A stretch of DNA of 32,487 bases from Seminavis robusta (GCA_903772945.1 CAICTM010001281.1:1-32487); one strand, 5' to 3'. Counted from the first letter of the stretch, positions 17,174-27,819 are shown. Notes: a model not told the origin generated them from the letters alone. A program made the numbers and translations.

Positions 17174-19804
17174 TTAGGTCAGACGACCACAGTCGGAAAC
17201 AGGAGGAGTTTCATTTTGGGAACAATCGCACCGAAGAATAGTACAAAGATGGTGTGGAACGGTTCCTGAGAACTGATTCCCATATAGAGTCAACCCCGTG
17301 GATGCATGTAGTTGACTGGGCAGCGTTCCTGTCAAGCCATTGACGTGAAGCCTCAGCCATGTCATTGATGTCATCATGCCAATGCCAGTCGGGATTGTGC
17401 CAGATAGCTCGTTGTCATAAAGGAGAAGCTCCCGCAATGACGTAAGTTGACCAAGCTCGGAAGGAATTTGACCAGTCAACCGATTCTCTGAAAGGTCGAG
17501 GGTAATCAATGAGGTCAGCAGTCCAAGCTCGGAAGGAATTTGACCGGTGAATTGATTATTCCAAAGGTTGAGCCGATACAACGAGGTAAGGAGCCAAAGT
17601 TCAGATGGTATTTTTCCGCTCAACAGATTCCAATAGAGCTCAAGATAGGACAAAGAGGTCAGAAGCCCAAGCTCAGAAGGAATTTGACCAGTCAACCGAT
17701 TCACAGAAAAGTCGAGGCTAATCAATGAGGTCAGGAGCCCAAGCTCAGAAGGAATTTGACCCGACAACTGATTCCAATCGATGTAAAGAGAGGACAAAGA
17801 GGTCAGGTGCCCAAGCTCTGAAGGCAGTGGACCGGTCAATTGATTATCAGACAGATCCAAATACTCCAAAGCAGTTTTTGTGTGTAAGTCTGCTGGTACC
17901 AGCAGGGATGACAATGGTACTGTAATGCCGTTTCGAATCAAATGAAGCCTGGACAAGGAAGTCATAAGGGCAATCTCTGGAGGAAGAACAATGTTGAGAC
18001 CAGAAAGCTGGAGGGATTCAAGTTCAAGAGAGGCATATTGCCCATGTTCATTGCATGGTGATTCGCCGTCCCTTCCCCACTCAGAAAAATCTCCAGAGGA
18101 GGTGAAATATCCAAATCGACTGGAGAACCAGTCACAGTCTTCGACAGTGCCATCCATCCATCCATGGCTCCTTATCAATGGGTTCCATCTATCTCCTTCG
18201 AAGGCATAGAAGAAGGTAGCAAGAGCAAACAATTGTGTCTTTCTCCATTCAGGCAAGTTTGTGATGTTCTGGTGATTGGCTAACCACTGCCATGCTTGCC
18301 ACTGAGGGGTTGAACTGCCATTGTTGATGCTTCCCAAAGTGGTATCAGGAAGATTGTCCAACAGCACATCTAGAACTCCAGTTGGAGCAGAGGATGGTAC
18401 TCCAGTTGGTTCCATGGAGCCATAAGCTGTGGGGGCCTCAGTTGTCTGCAGGATAACAAACTCTGGCTCCTTCTTTTGGGTTCCTGTCACAGCTCCCACA
18501 ATGACGGCCGTCACAAGTAACAACATCACAAAGAAGAGAACAAACATCTGCCTCTGCTTCCTCTTCTTTTGTTCTCTCTGTTGAACCTGTTGTAGATCGA
18601 CTGGATCTGCTGATGGCCTTGTGTGATCTTCTGGATCTTCATTGACCAAGTTTGCATGTGGCAACCGAGTATTAGCCTCCGTATCAGGCAACAATGAGTC
18701 TTGGTTTGTCACAGTAGAGGCCGGGACTGTTGGTGTGAGTTCAGGACGTGGGGCATCAGTGGAAGTATCATCAATGGCAGGACGAAATAGGCCATAGTTG
18801 AGAACAAGGGTTCGTCTCATGGACTCTCCTGGGACGTTGCTGTACGCTCCAGGTTGAGGTGGCTGCTGGTGCTGTTGTGTCAGTGATGGATGGCCTGCAG
18901 TAGTACCAACGTTGGCTTCAATGGTTGAAATTGATGCATGAATTTGTCCGTGTTCTGTGGGTGGAACAATACCACTTTGGTGATGTCCAGATGATTTTGA
19001 GGGCAAGAATGAAAGTCCTGGGTTGTTCAGTCGAGCTTCCACAGAAGAAAGAGCAGCAAAAGTAGAGCTGTCGTGGCTTGTTTCTTTGGAGCCTAACATC
19101 GCTGATCTGTTGCTGTCTGCTGCTATCTTTACTGTTGCATCTTCTTTGATGTGTGACTGCTTTTCCTTTGGCAGGAACTTTAGCTGACCACTTTGTTGAG
19201 GGTTGTTAAACCTTGCTTCGAGGTTTTCAAGTGCAGCAGAAGCAGAATCCATGTTGATCGTATCATTACTCTTGCTGTTGTCATGTTTGTTCTTGTCATC
19301 TTTTTGGCCTTGGTGACTGTCACTCTCTTTGGTCGCTGGTTTTGGGTCGTCTGCCTCTTGGCTGTCTGTCTTTGTGGCACAATGGGCCTGCCTAGCGGTG
19401 GCTGGAGCAGTTTCTGTTGAAAGAACCTTTTCCTCAACCATTTGTTGAAGACCACTATTCACGGCCTCCTTGTTGCCCTCTTTGGACATCTTTGACTTGT
19501 TGTTGTCGTTCGGAAAGAACGAAACCCGACCACTGCTTTGGGAGTTCTCACGGCAGCCTGCCCAGGTGGTTTGTGAGGTGGGTAAAGTATTTGCAGAATT
19601 GATATCTTTTGTCGTTGGTTTTGTGCTGTCTTCTGCTTCAAGTTCTTGCAGCTGAGTATTTCCCGTCAACTTTTCTTCATGTGACATCTTCCTGTTGCTG
19701 TCGCTGTTAGCTGCTTCTTCATCGGTGACTCCTTGATGATGAATGATTCGTCTGTCGTGGGTGGTCCTGGCATCGCTGTCCTGATCCTGATCCTGATTCT
19801 GCAT
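17174..19804 (-). CDS. LRR transmembrane protein 2 (receptor-like)
   Basis: An 876-aa intronless protein with ATG at 19804. Residues 1-~415 are a long hydrophilic, probably cytoplasmic region. It contains degenerate repeats of a short motif (LENLEARFNNP..LKFLP at ~192-212; LSSVEARLNNPGLSFLPSK at ~252-270; weaker copies near 81-100 and 291-308) and a PGAYSNV segment (~318). The basic stretch REQKKRKQRQ precedes one membrane helix (~420-441, FVLFFVMLLLVTAVIVGAVT). Outside follow a linker, a cap with WQAWQWLANHQNIT and two Cys, about ten LRRs (LTGQIPSELGLLTSLxxLxL, ~587-850) and a short Cys-rich end. Several LRRs are nearly identical to each other, which suggests recent repeat duplication within the gene. 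There is no kinase. It is a paralog of LRR gene 1 with a longer N-terminus. Type II orientation is inferred from the absence of a signal peptide. Confidence 0.9.
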   Translation of the reverse strand: MQNQDQDQDSDARTTHDRRIIHHQGVTDEEAANSDSNRKMSHEEKLTGNTQLQELEAEDSTKPTTKDINSANTLPTSQTTWAGCRENSQSSGRVSFFPNDNNKSKMSKEGNKEAVNSGLQQMVEEKVLSTETAPATARQAHCATKTDSQEADDPKPATKESDSHQGQKDDKNKHDNSKSNDTINMDSASAALENLEARFNNPQQSGQLKFLPKEKQSHIKEDATVKIAADSNRSAMLGSKETSHDSSTFAALSSVEARLNNPGLSFLPSKSSGHHQSGIVPPTEHGQIHASISTIEANVGTTAGHPSLTQQHQQPPQPGAYSNVPGESMRRTLVLNYGLFRPAIDDTSTDAPRPELTPTVPASTVTNQDSLLPDTEANTRLPHANLVNEDPEDHTRPSADPVDLQQVQQREQKKRKQRQMFVLFFVMLLLVTAVIVGAVTGTQKKEPEFVILQTTEAPTAYGSMEPTGVPSSAPTGVLDVLLDNLPDTTLGSINNGSSTPQWQAWQWLANHQNITNLPEWRKTQLFALATFFYAFEGDRWNPLIRSHGWMDGTVEDCDWFSSRFGYFTSSGDFSEWGRDGESPCNEHGQYASLELESLQLSGLNIVLPPEIALMTSLSRLHLIRNGITVPLSSLLVPADLHTKTALEYLDLSDNQLTGPLPSELGHLTSLSSLYIDWNQLSGQIPSELGLLTSLISLDFSVNRLTGQIPSELGLLTSLSYLELYWNLLSGKIPSELWLLTSLYRLNLWNNQFTGQIPSELGLLTSLITLDLSENRLTGQIPSELGQLTSLRELLLYDNELSGTIPTGIGMMTSMTWLRLHVNGLTGTLPSQLHASTGLTLYGNQFSGTVPHHLCTILRCDCSQNETPPVSDCGRLT

Positions 19805-20145
19805 GCTGCCAGTGGGCGGTTTTTCTATATCTTCGTGATCGAGCTCTCCAATTCATTCGCTATTAATAGCGACTATTACCAGTAGTGGATAACAAGAAAG
19901 CGTGATCTAAAGGCCGGATAGAGTCGCCTCCCCTCTTTTTGTGTGACCATGCAGCAGCACCTTCAAAGAGGTGTTTTGTTGTTTTAAAGGGGGGGTTCTC
20001 GAGTTTGCGAGCAAGTGGTCGTGTGCTCTTGTTGAGCTTCCACGACACAAAGCGTGGGTTGAGCAGAGCGCAGCGGAAGCAGGATTGTCGCAATCGCTGA
20101 TCGAGCTCGGTATCAAGCAAACACTCGTACGGCACCCACCAATTT

Positions 20146-20201
20146 CGAGCCACAGCCAACTTGGTGCCACAGCCAACTTGGTGCCACAGCCAAGTTGCCC
20201 C
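20146..20201. repeat. 17-bp tandem repeat, about three copies
   Basis: GCCACAGCCAACTTGGT recurs head to tail between about 20150 and 20200. The first copy is preceded by the variant GAGCCACAG, and the last copy is changed to GCCACAGCCAAGTTG. It is a minisatellite without a known role. Confidence 0.8.
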
Positions 20202-20504
20202 AACACGACTTCACTTGGCAGGTTCCAACCAACATGTCAAGACGGGTATTGTAGACCTACGGGTGGAAAATGGGCGGAGAGCCTCCGGTGAAATGACGGT
20301 CAAGTCGAGGGGCATTGCCGCTTCATACGGCCGGTCCAGCAGGTTGTTCGTTGGCCGTGATTCGAAGGCTGCTACAAGGGTGCCCTCACATACACCCGTT
20401 GCTGTCGTCCGTATTGCTTGTTTGTGTGAGTGGGTTACTAATTGTTTATAGCGTTGCAACGAACGCAGCTTAACGTCACCAGCTTGGAACCCCTTCCTTG
20501 TTTG

Positions 20505-20677
20505 TTGTCTTTGCCAGCTACCTGAGCCGCAGTATCCACATTGTAAGTGCCTCGCCTGCGTCCTTCACTGTTCTATTTGCGTACTTCTATCAAGCCAGGC
20601 CATTGTCTTTGCCAGCTACCCACACCGCAGTATCCACGTCGTGGTGCCTCGCCTGCACCATTCACTGTTCTATTTGA
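20505..20677. repeat. Direct repeat, two ~74-bp copies 98 bp apart
   Basis: TTGTCTTTGCCAGCTACC is followed by CCGCAGTATCCAC, GTGCCTCGCCTGC and TTCACTGTTCTATTTG. The series occurs at about 20505-20579 and 20603-20677 with scattered substitutions. It lies just beyond the 3' end of the Patched-family gene. The copies are non-coding as far as I can see. Confidence 0.8.
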
Positions 20678-20863
20678 TTGATTCTCCGAGCAGGGAAAGC
20701 TCGGGTCGTTCTGCCGTCTCTTCTCTGTCTCCCCAGGGATTGAAGGTTCGCGGAGGCTGTGTTGCTCTAGAGACGACCGTATCATGGAGAACGGCCATGA
20801 CTCCTCATCGTTGCGCAGCAGGCAACTACCACTTGTTGCTGCCGACAATCAATCTGCCACTTC

Positions 20864-23800
20864 TCATGTCATGCTGGGAAAGTTGTTCCATACCACCTCG
20901 AAGCTCTCGTATCGTCGTGAAAGATGAATCACTTCAAGTTGTTGAGACACGTCGTCGTCTTCATGGAATGGCACTGATGACTGCGCGGTCGTTGCTAGTG
21001 AAATTTGGCTATGAGGCTTTGATCCGTTAGAGTCGTTGTCATCCTCATCTGTATCATCCGTGTCAGAAGCAGCTGGGTCTCTTGTATTCGTACTCATGGG
21101 CGAGTCTGGAGTGCCCACGAATGACTCGACTGTGCCACCGGTGCTGTGCAAGGCATTGTCATCATCATGGTTGTCAACAAGTGGGCCCCAGATGGAAAGC
21201 ACAACGGGAAGAAAAACCAAACCATGCGTCACCCCTAACGTGATCATGGCGAAGAAACAGATGAACACCGTGCGCACGATGACACTGGTGCTAAGGGCCA
21301 GGGGTAGGACACTCAGGGAAGTTGACAGGCCACCCAAAAGGATCGAAGCACCCACTGTTTCCAAAGTATCTCGAACCTTGCCTTCCCGAGTCTTTTCGTG
21401 AGATTCAAAGTATCTCTATTCATTCGTTGGATGAAAATATGAGCGTTCAGCAACATGTGTAAAGGTTAGCTTGCATCGATAACGGCAACAGAGCGAGTGA
21501 ACGAGAGTTTATAACACTCACCAACAGGATGTGCACGATAAAATCGACAAGTAAACCAATCGAAATGACCAAGCAGATGCAAGAGACAGCGTTGATGTAC
21601 AGCCCAACGTATTGGATGGTGCCTGCAATGATACCAGAGGTTTGACTCTGAGTGAGATATATGGATCAAACAAAACTACATCATGCTGGTGTAAGGACGT
21701 ACCAAGAAGGCATATGTAGAGCATACTCATCAGCGGGAAGAGAAATAAGATAGCCTTCCAATGGGGGAAGAAAATGAAGCCAATAGCACAGACCGACAAA
21801 ATGCCAGCAATGGTCGTCAAAAGTTGTTCCTCCACGACTGCAGAATAGAACTCCTGCGTATTCGTGAGAAGCGCAAGGTTCACATGAACAGGACAAATGG
21901 AGCCAGAAGTATGAGCAAAATCCGCGTGCATATCACCAGAATCCTTCAAATCTGCTTACCCAGATAAAGTAATCCGAATTGAACGTGAAGAACGACCAGT
22001 CTTCGGTCCCTTCGTTGATTGGCTGACGAGCGGAAATGGCTCTTTGATCTTGCAATACCTGTATTTGTTCCTTTGCCACTTTCAGGTTGATACCCGACAA
22101 ATACGTGTAACAAGAAGATGCGGAGATTTTGCCCGTCTCGTCGAAGACTACTTGGCTTCCGTAAACATCCCTGACCTCGGAAAAGGAAAACGCAATGTCG
22201 ACCTGCTCTTGCAACGTCAGAGTGCTCCAAAACCCCGTGTCAATGCCAAAACTTTGCGCTACCTCCGAGTTGGGGAAGTCTTGCAAGTCTCGAAACCAGC
22301 AAAGAACGGGTTCGTCGGCAAACTGTGGAAGTGTACCGAGTTCATCAACGTATTCGTTCATGCGTTGTTGCATATCAGGATCCAGTTGATCAAAGTCGCC
22401 CCGAAAATAAATGCTCACACCAAGAATGCGAGAGGTGTATGCCTCAATGGAGTGCAGAAAACCCCTTGCGTATGAATCTTCCGGAAGGAGCTCACCGAAG
22501 TCAAAGTGTTGTGTCAAGAGACTGGTGGAATAAGCACAAAAGCCCGCGTGGGCCAGGAATGCTACAATGACAAAGATCTTCACCCAAGGACGCAATAAAT
22601 GTCGAGCGTACCAGCCCATGAATCGCTCGGGCACAGATTTATCTCTGGTGCTGTTGTGCTTCGGTTGATGCTGCTGCTTCCTTGGCGAGGGAGCCTTTTC
22701 ATCTTGGAAATTCCTGCTGTCACACTCCGTCTCGGTGTCGCTAGCGCCGTCGTCAGAAGCTGCTGATGAACGAACGCAAAGACAGCAATCCATGCGCCTC
22801 GCTTGAATTCGTCGTTCGTCCAAGACAAGGAGTGCCACGAAGAATGTGATTTGATAGAAGAAGTCAATGGCAATACAAGGAAGAGCGTATAGATTCAGCC
22901 AAAATATGGCAGGAATGGTGGATATGCACCCGATCAGGAATGCCAGCATTGTGGTCAAGGTGGTGACGGAGATACTCAATCCGATTTCTTGCATGGCCTG
23001 CTCGACCCGTTCAGCCGGGTCCTTGCGAGGATCTGTTCGAAAATAGGCACCAGTAATCATGAATGTGTCGTCCAATCTAATGTACGAATTTCATTCAATG
23101 ATATCAGTTCAGAGGAAAAAGACCGTTCTTGTTAGAAACTCTCTGTCATGACGAATGCAATGTTCACCGGAATGGCACCTTCAAAGAACTTACCCGACGC
23201 CTGTTGTTGTCGTAAGGAAGTGTGTGGGAGGATTGCATAATAATGTTCAGTCAGACCAATGGTAACAACAAGCACAGACGTTGTTAAGCATTCTCTGCCT
23301 CGTGATGCTGCCTTGGCATACTACAGCCCATTACCGGTACTTACCAAACACCACAAAGGGAATTACTTGCGTCATGTTGGTATACGGAATCCCAATGCAA
23401 AAGACGAGTCCGAAACTGGTCAACAGTGACAATAGAATCGTAAAGACGGATCCGATTCCCAACAAGCATCGCGACTGGACACGGTCTCGGCATCGGATAA
23501 AGACGAGACAGGTAAAGGATGCCATGAGTCCAAAGCCCAGCGGTATGAGTGGCAAATCTTCTTGGACTGCCCGTGCCATTTCATCGGAATACGATCGCAT
23601 GGCAACGTATTCGACCTTCAACAAGACAACGCCATTGCTGTTTGTTGGTTTTTGTTGCAGCCACTGCTCTTGCAGCGCTTTCATTCGTTCCAATAGACGC
23701 GCTTCGAATTCCAACACTCCGTCTTGATCGATCAACTCGAAAAAGAGGGAGTAGGATTGCAACGACGAAATCAAACTACTGCTGTTGTTGGAAGTTGCGT

Positions 23801-24701
23801 TGTTGTCGTTGTTGCTGCTGCTGTTTTCGTCGTCGTCGACACCCACAATGGCATTGCCTAGAATCAGGTCCAGTTCCACTCTTTGGAGGGACGATGACGT
23901 ACTGGTCGTGTTGTTCTCGTCGTTCTCGTTCTCGTAGCCGTAGAGTCGCCGTAAGATGGCCTCTTGGCCCCCGTGTTCGTAGAGTTGATCGAATTCAGTG
24001 ACATTATGGTCAAAGAATTGCGTCAGACCAGTGATCTTGCATTGGCTCGTCGTGTTGTCGTTTGTACTATTACCGGTACCCGACTTGGCACAAAACGCGC
24101 CGTAATCGGGGGTATCGGTCATGTACTGCACGGCGTCAAAGACTCGTCGCATATACATGACATCCAGTACATTGTTGCCATCGGCATGGATACTCATGAG
24201 GGAGAGTCGCGTAGGTTCTGGAAATCCCGATTCGTAGTCGATCCAGTCGGAATGGTATTTGGCTTTGGAGTTGAACGGAGCAAAGATGGCCGTCGTAGAA
24301 AAGTTGACATTGTAATTGGTCATTAGCCCCGTGATAAATAGCGCGGGAGCCAGTAGAAGGATCGTGAAAACGTATCGTTTGGGATGACGAGCCGCATGTA
24401 CCGCCAACTGGACCACGAGCGATTGTATCCGATTGTGAATGCCATTCGTCAGTTTGGACCACTGTTTGGGTATACACGCACAACATGATGACGACGATGG
24501 TGGCTTGGCAGTGGTGGTGGCGTCAGAAGAAGCAAGAGGCATTTCTGGTGGTTCTGAAGGCGACAAATGCTCTAGATAAGGACGATCACTGCTGCTGCTG
24601 CTGCTTCTGGTTGTTCCATGGTCCTCTCTGTCATTGTTGCTGCCGCCACGACCACTGCGAGGCATCTCGCGAGTGGCGATTTCGACTTCTATGCATTGCA
24701 T
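20864..24701 (-). CDS. Patched/RND-family membrane protein with sterol-sensing-type domain, six exons
   Basis: Proposed minus-strand exons are 24701-23345, 23200-23194 (7-nt microexon), 23076-21960, 21853-21703, 21622-21522 and 21415-20864. All junctions are GT-AG, and the total of 3285 nt is an exact multiple of three (1094 aa plus stop). The product has a disordered N-terminus, a first helix (~110-126, VFTILLLAPALFITGLM), a large Asn/Ser-rich glycosylated loop (to ~397), a cluster of helices of sterol-sensing type (~398-540) including VVFG-VGLDDTFMITGAYF, a polar linker, a second helix-loop domain (LLRPWVKIFVIVAFLAHAGF; LPEDSYARGF), then final helices (VEEQLLTTIAGIL; TIQYVGLYINAVSCICLVIS; GLLVDFIVHILL; RYFESHEKTREGKV; ASILLGGLSTSL). 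This is the two-fold repeat plan of Patched, NPC1 and Dispatched, which move sterols or lipids using cation gradients. Substrate and location are not evident. It is divergent from the repeat pseudogene at 25303. Confidence 0.92.
23194..23200 (-). other. 7-nt microexon of the Patched-family gene
   Basis: On the minus strand, ACAACAACAG precedes GCGTCGG, which is followed by GTAAGTTC. With the upstream exon ending in G at 23345 and the downstream exon beginning with A at 23076, it creates the codons GGC GTC GGA and restores FGVGLDD, a signature of Patched/sterol-sensing-domain proteins. Skipping the microexon shifts the frame. The flanking introns are 144 bp (23344-23201) and 117 bp (23193-23077). 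Confidence 0.85.
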
Positions 24702-25302
24702 GGTTAATTAATTGCTGCGGTTCGTTCGTTGGGGGCAACAAGAATGACAATGAGATTCGAGAGAGAGATGGATGCGATGCGATGCGATGCTCCCTGTTAT
24801 ACCACTGTGACAAAATGTTGCTGCAATGCCTGTCGCAAAATTCGTCGTTGAGGTGAGCGGCGATGCTGGGCTGCGGTGCGCCATTTCAGCGAAAAAGTGA
24901 GCGATGCGTTTTGCCTCCTTTCTCGTTAGGACGGGAGTCGCTTTGAGACGCGCAGTAGACCCGTCAAAACCATCAATATTCTTAATCTTAGACGACCAAA
25001 CGAACCACAGGACAGCTCCAAACAAAGAGAGCGTTTAACCATGCTTCATTCTTACCTTTATTTATTAGAAACATGTGGTCTGATTCTTATTTGGTTCGTG
25101 GTAAACAGTTACCCCAGGAAATCTTATACCGCCGCGGGAAAGGCTTCCCATGCGCTCACGGCACAATCGCCACCGTGGATTGAAGCCACAACGAAACAAA
25201 ACTAACTACTGTATGCAAGAGATCACCACGGTAGCTGCTGTCTACCGTATCTAACACTTGTAGTAATTGTAGCTCCACCCCCCTTGCTTCTTCACCTATC
25301 CA
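24702..25302. other. Divergent spacer, no gene seen
   Basis: The Patched-family gene starts leftward at 24701 and the repeat pseudogene starts rightward at 25303. It contains a short GATGC repeat (GATGCGATGCGATGCGATGC at ~24773) and GGTAGCTGCTG / CTACCGTA words near 25230. No gene is supported. Confidence 0.45.
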
Positions 25303-26313
25303 ATGGGTTCCGCCATGTCATCGTCGTCGCTGAATGAGCTGTGCCACGTCCTGCGTCGAAAAGATCCACCGCCCACGTTGGAGGAAGTCCGTTACCATCA
25401 TCTTTTCAAGGGAGCCTCCTCGCGTCTCGTCGGTCGCACTATCCAGCAGAAGAATCAACTGCTTCCACTCCACCAGGCTTTGTGCAACCGCGCCCTCATG
25501 GAAACAGACGACGAGTCCAGTGATATTGTGGAATTTCTGATCATTTGCCAACTGGGACCGTCTCAAATCCAGTGTTCGAAAGGAACGCTGGGATGGAAGC
25601 TTACCCATTCATATCGTGTGCCAACAAGGCGCTCCCTTGGCAGTGTTCCAGCAATTGGTCCATCACTTTCCAGCAGGTTTGCGTTACCACTCAGGCTTTC
25701 ATCATTGTGGATATCTACCCCTCCACTTGGCATTAATGAGCAGTCGGTTTTGGAACGTCCCAATGGAAACAATCCAATTCCTCCATGAACATAATCCTGC
25801 CGCCATTCAACAACCCATTTCTTCTGACAACCAGTCGCTACCGCTTCATTTGGCCATTCGGTTTCATTGCCGCCCCTACAGAGAGGATGGTGACGACATT
25901 GTCCAGTTCATTGCACGGGAGTATCCAAAGGCTCTGTCTGTTCCAGGCCAAGACAACAAGGGTTTGCCCCTTCATGAGGCTTGCCATGGTCGATATTCCA
26001 TTGAGACCATTCAATGCTTGGTCCAACTCTATTACCCCACCAGTTTGACCTGCATGGCGGGACAAAGATGACAGGACTGCACTCACCACGCCATTTGTTC
26101 ATGGGGTGGTGGCAATGATGGCAACATTGGTTATGCAGATGTTGTTGATTATCTCATGACTATGTCAACATCATTAATGGTGAAATGGATGCTGCTCGAC
26201 AGGTTTTGCAAGAGTGCATGAGGGCTTGTTATACAGATCTCCTGCATCAGGCAATAGACCAGTTTGTGCCATTGCATTTGCTTAAGGATCATGTTGTTAC
26301 CTTTCTTTTGTGA
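25303..26313 (+). pseudogene. Decayed copy of the LPLH (ankyrin-like) repeat gene
   Basis: This is recognisably the same gene as 28882-30207. The start (LCHVLRRKDPPPTLEEVRYH) matches the paralog's DLILRKEPPPTLEEVRV. An extra base near 25600 (CTTACCC where CTTCCC would keep frame) breaks the reading before HIVCQQGAPLAVFQQLVHHF. A long in-frame block follows (TIQFLHEHNPAAIQ, LPLHLAIRFHCRPY, LPLHEACHGRYSIETIQCLV) to ~26060, where two further shifts separate WRDKDDRTAL from HAICSWGGGN. About 100 codons present in the paralog are then missing, and the copy rejoins at RQVLQECMRACYTDLLHQ to end in HVVTFLL with TGA at 26311-26313. At least three frameshifts plus the deletion make this a pseudogene. 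Preservation of the very end argues that the deletion was internal rather than a truncation. Confidence 0.88.
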
Positions 26314-27490
26314 AGAGGTTAATTTTTCAGCTGACAAGGAAGGCACCATACGTCAGCACCACTTCCATCCAAGCAGCAGCAACAAGCACTGAGTGGGTTC
26401 TTAGCTGCCATATACTCCAATGTACAAACTACAGGACCTAGTAGAATAAGGAGAAATACCCAACTATAATTGCTATCATACAACCATGGATAGAGCATGC
26501 TATCGAGTTATTGATGAAGAGCATTGTGTCAACCTCTGTGCATGAACCAGCCTGCCAACCCAAATGCTGCATACCTGTAAGCTTGAGAGCCGTATGCACC
26601 GAAGCCATGCTTCAGTGAGAAGATTAAACTGACATCCTCAGCAATTGCTCTGTCTTGGATGTGCCTTCTTTGAAGCTTCACTGGATCAGTAAAGCTTGGA
26701 AGGGCATTGACTTCTTCAACAGTTCAATTGCTCAAGCTCACAAGTGCTCTTGCAAGTTGAGCAAGAATGGAGGCTTCTATGGCAATCCATTTTTGGGGCA
26801 TTGATAGCCCAGCTTCTTTAATACATCAAATCCCAGCTGAATACTTTGATCAAGCTTTTTTCTTGATTGAGCAAGTGTGGAATTATTGAAAAAGAGCTCC
26901 CCGCATTAAGGGGTACCAGATTTGTGTTTTTAATCTTTCTCGCAAGCAAGCTATCATGCATTACATTGCCCCAGTAGACTCGGAATCTATTCATGGCTGA
27001 CCTGTTCGTTCCAGCACCTCTTCTCAATATAGATTCCTTGTCAGCGAGATTGCCCCTGAAGAATCTGCGTGCCGAAAGCTGTAGGTCTAATCATAATGCT
27101 CGTGTCGACGACCGCTACTGGCCTCTTTCACCTCCCATGCAAGGTTGACTTTTTCTTCGTCGAGAAAACACCTTTTGATGCACAGCCCCTTTTCACAACA
27201 ATCGCGAGAGCAAAATTCACTCGAAAAGTTCTGTGGCAGTGTGGCAGTGCTTGGACGCTTTGAGAATTATTGGTCCTGAGAAAAAATGCCGTTCCTAAGT
27301 CTTCAGAAGTCTTTTAAAAATCCAAGAGGTCAAATCCGGCCAGCCAGAGGTAGTCTAGATGTCTAGATGTATCCGCTGCTCTCCTCTCTCCGAGCTGCCC
27401 GGACCGTCTCTGATTCTAAGAACTCAGATCGTCGCTGACTTTGCAATACAGTAATAAGGCACCGGTATCTACACGTACTGTAAGTCATAA
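26314..27490. other. Gene-poor stretch, possible old transposon remnant
   Basis: I see no intact gene. On the plus strand at about 26670-26805 an open piece reads LHWISKAWKGIDFFNSSI then AQAHKCSCKLSKNGG. It is faintly reminiscent of the C-terminal part of Tigger/Jerky-type DDE transposases, but this is weak. On the minus strand 26818-27027 an open piece contains NRFRVYWGNVMHDSLL and VPLNAGSSFSIIPHLL. It may be another piece of a decayed element. Neither is called as a gene. Confidence 0.3.
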
Positions 27491-27631
27491 CCTCGGCAGG
27501 TAAACTGCCTGAGTTCTCAACCCCTTTAATGCTATTTCCTATTTCCTATTTCCTATTTTCTATTTCCTATTACCTCGGCAGGTAAACTGCCTGAGTTCTC
27601 AACCCCTTTAATGCTATTTCCTATTTCCTAT
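27491..27631. repeat. Direct repeat with small hairpin and CTATTTC microsatellite
   Basis: CCTCGGCAGGTAAACTGCCT, GAGTTCTCAACCCCTTTAAT and GCTATTTCCTATTTCC occur in order at 27491 and again at ~27572, 81 bp apart. The first part contains a short perfect stem (GGCAG-gtaaa-CTGCC). Between and after the copies runs a 7-bp microsatellite of CTATTTC units with occasional changes. Confidence 0.85.
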
Positions 27632-27819
27632 TCCGGTGAAGCCAAAGTATAAGGATAGAGATAGTCATAAGCCAACAAAACTGAACATTGATGAAGTTAG
27701 GGTAGGAATTAATATTTAAAAGGTTAGTGCAATCAACACAACAGCACAATAAGCCAGCAGGAGCTGTAAAGGTTAGAGTTGCAATAAGGGAATGGCAGCT
27801 GGTAAATTATAGAGTAGTG

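Larger units (their letters stand above)
19805..20863. other. Intergenic spacer between LRR gene 2 and the Patched-family gene
   Basis: No gene is supported in this 1.06-kb stretch, although several short frames overlap on both strands. It holds two sets of direct repeats, described separately. The LRR gene 2 promoter should lie in its first part, because that gene starts at 19804 and runs leftward. Confidence 0.45.

Noticed and set aside
23200..23345. Direct splicing of the two large Patched-family exons without a microexon
   Set aside because: It shifts the frame and destroys the GVGLDD motif. The 7-nt exon has good splice sites on both sides.
23549..24001. 150-codon plus-strand frame with long CCCCCC residue runs
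   Set aside because: It is antisense to Asn/Ser-rich low-complexity codons in the large loop of the Patched-family gene.
27536..27633. Telomere-like repeat (CTATTTC units)
   Set aside because: It is internal, short and unlike the TTAGGG-type telomere repeat usual in stramenopiles. It is treated as a microsatellite.
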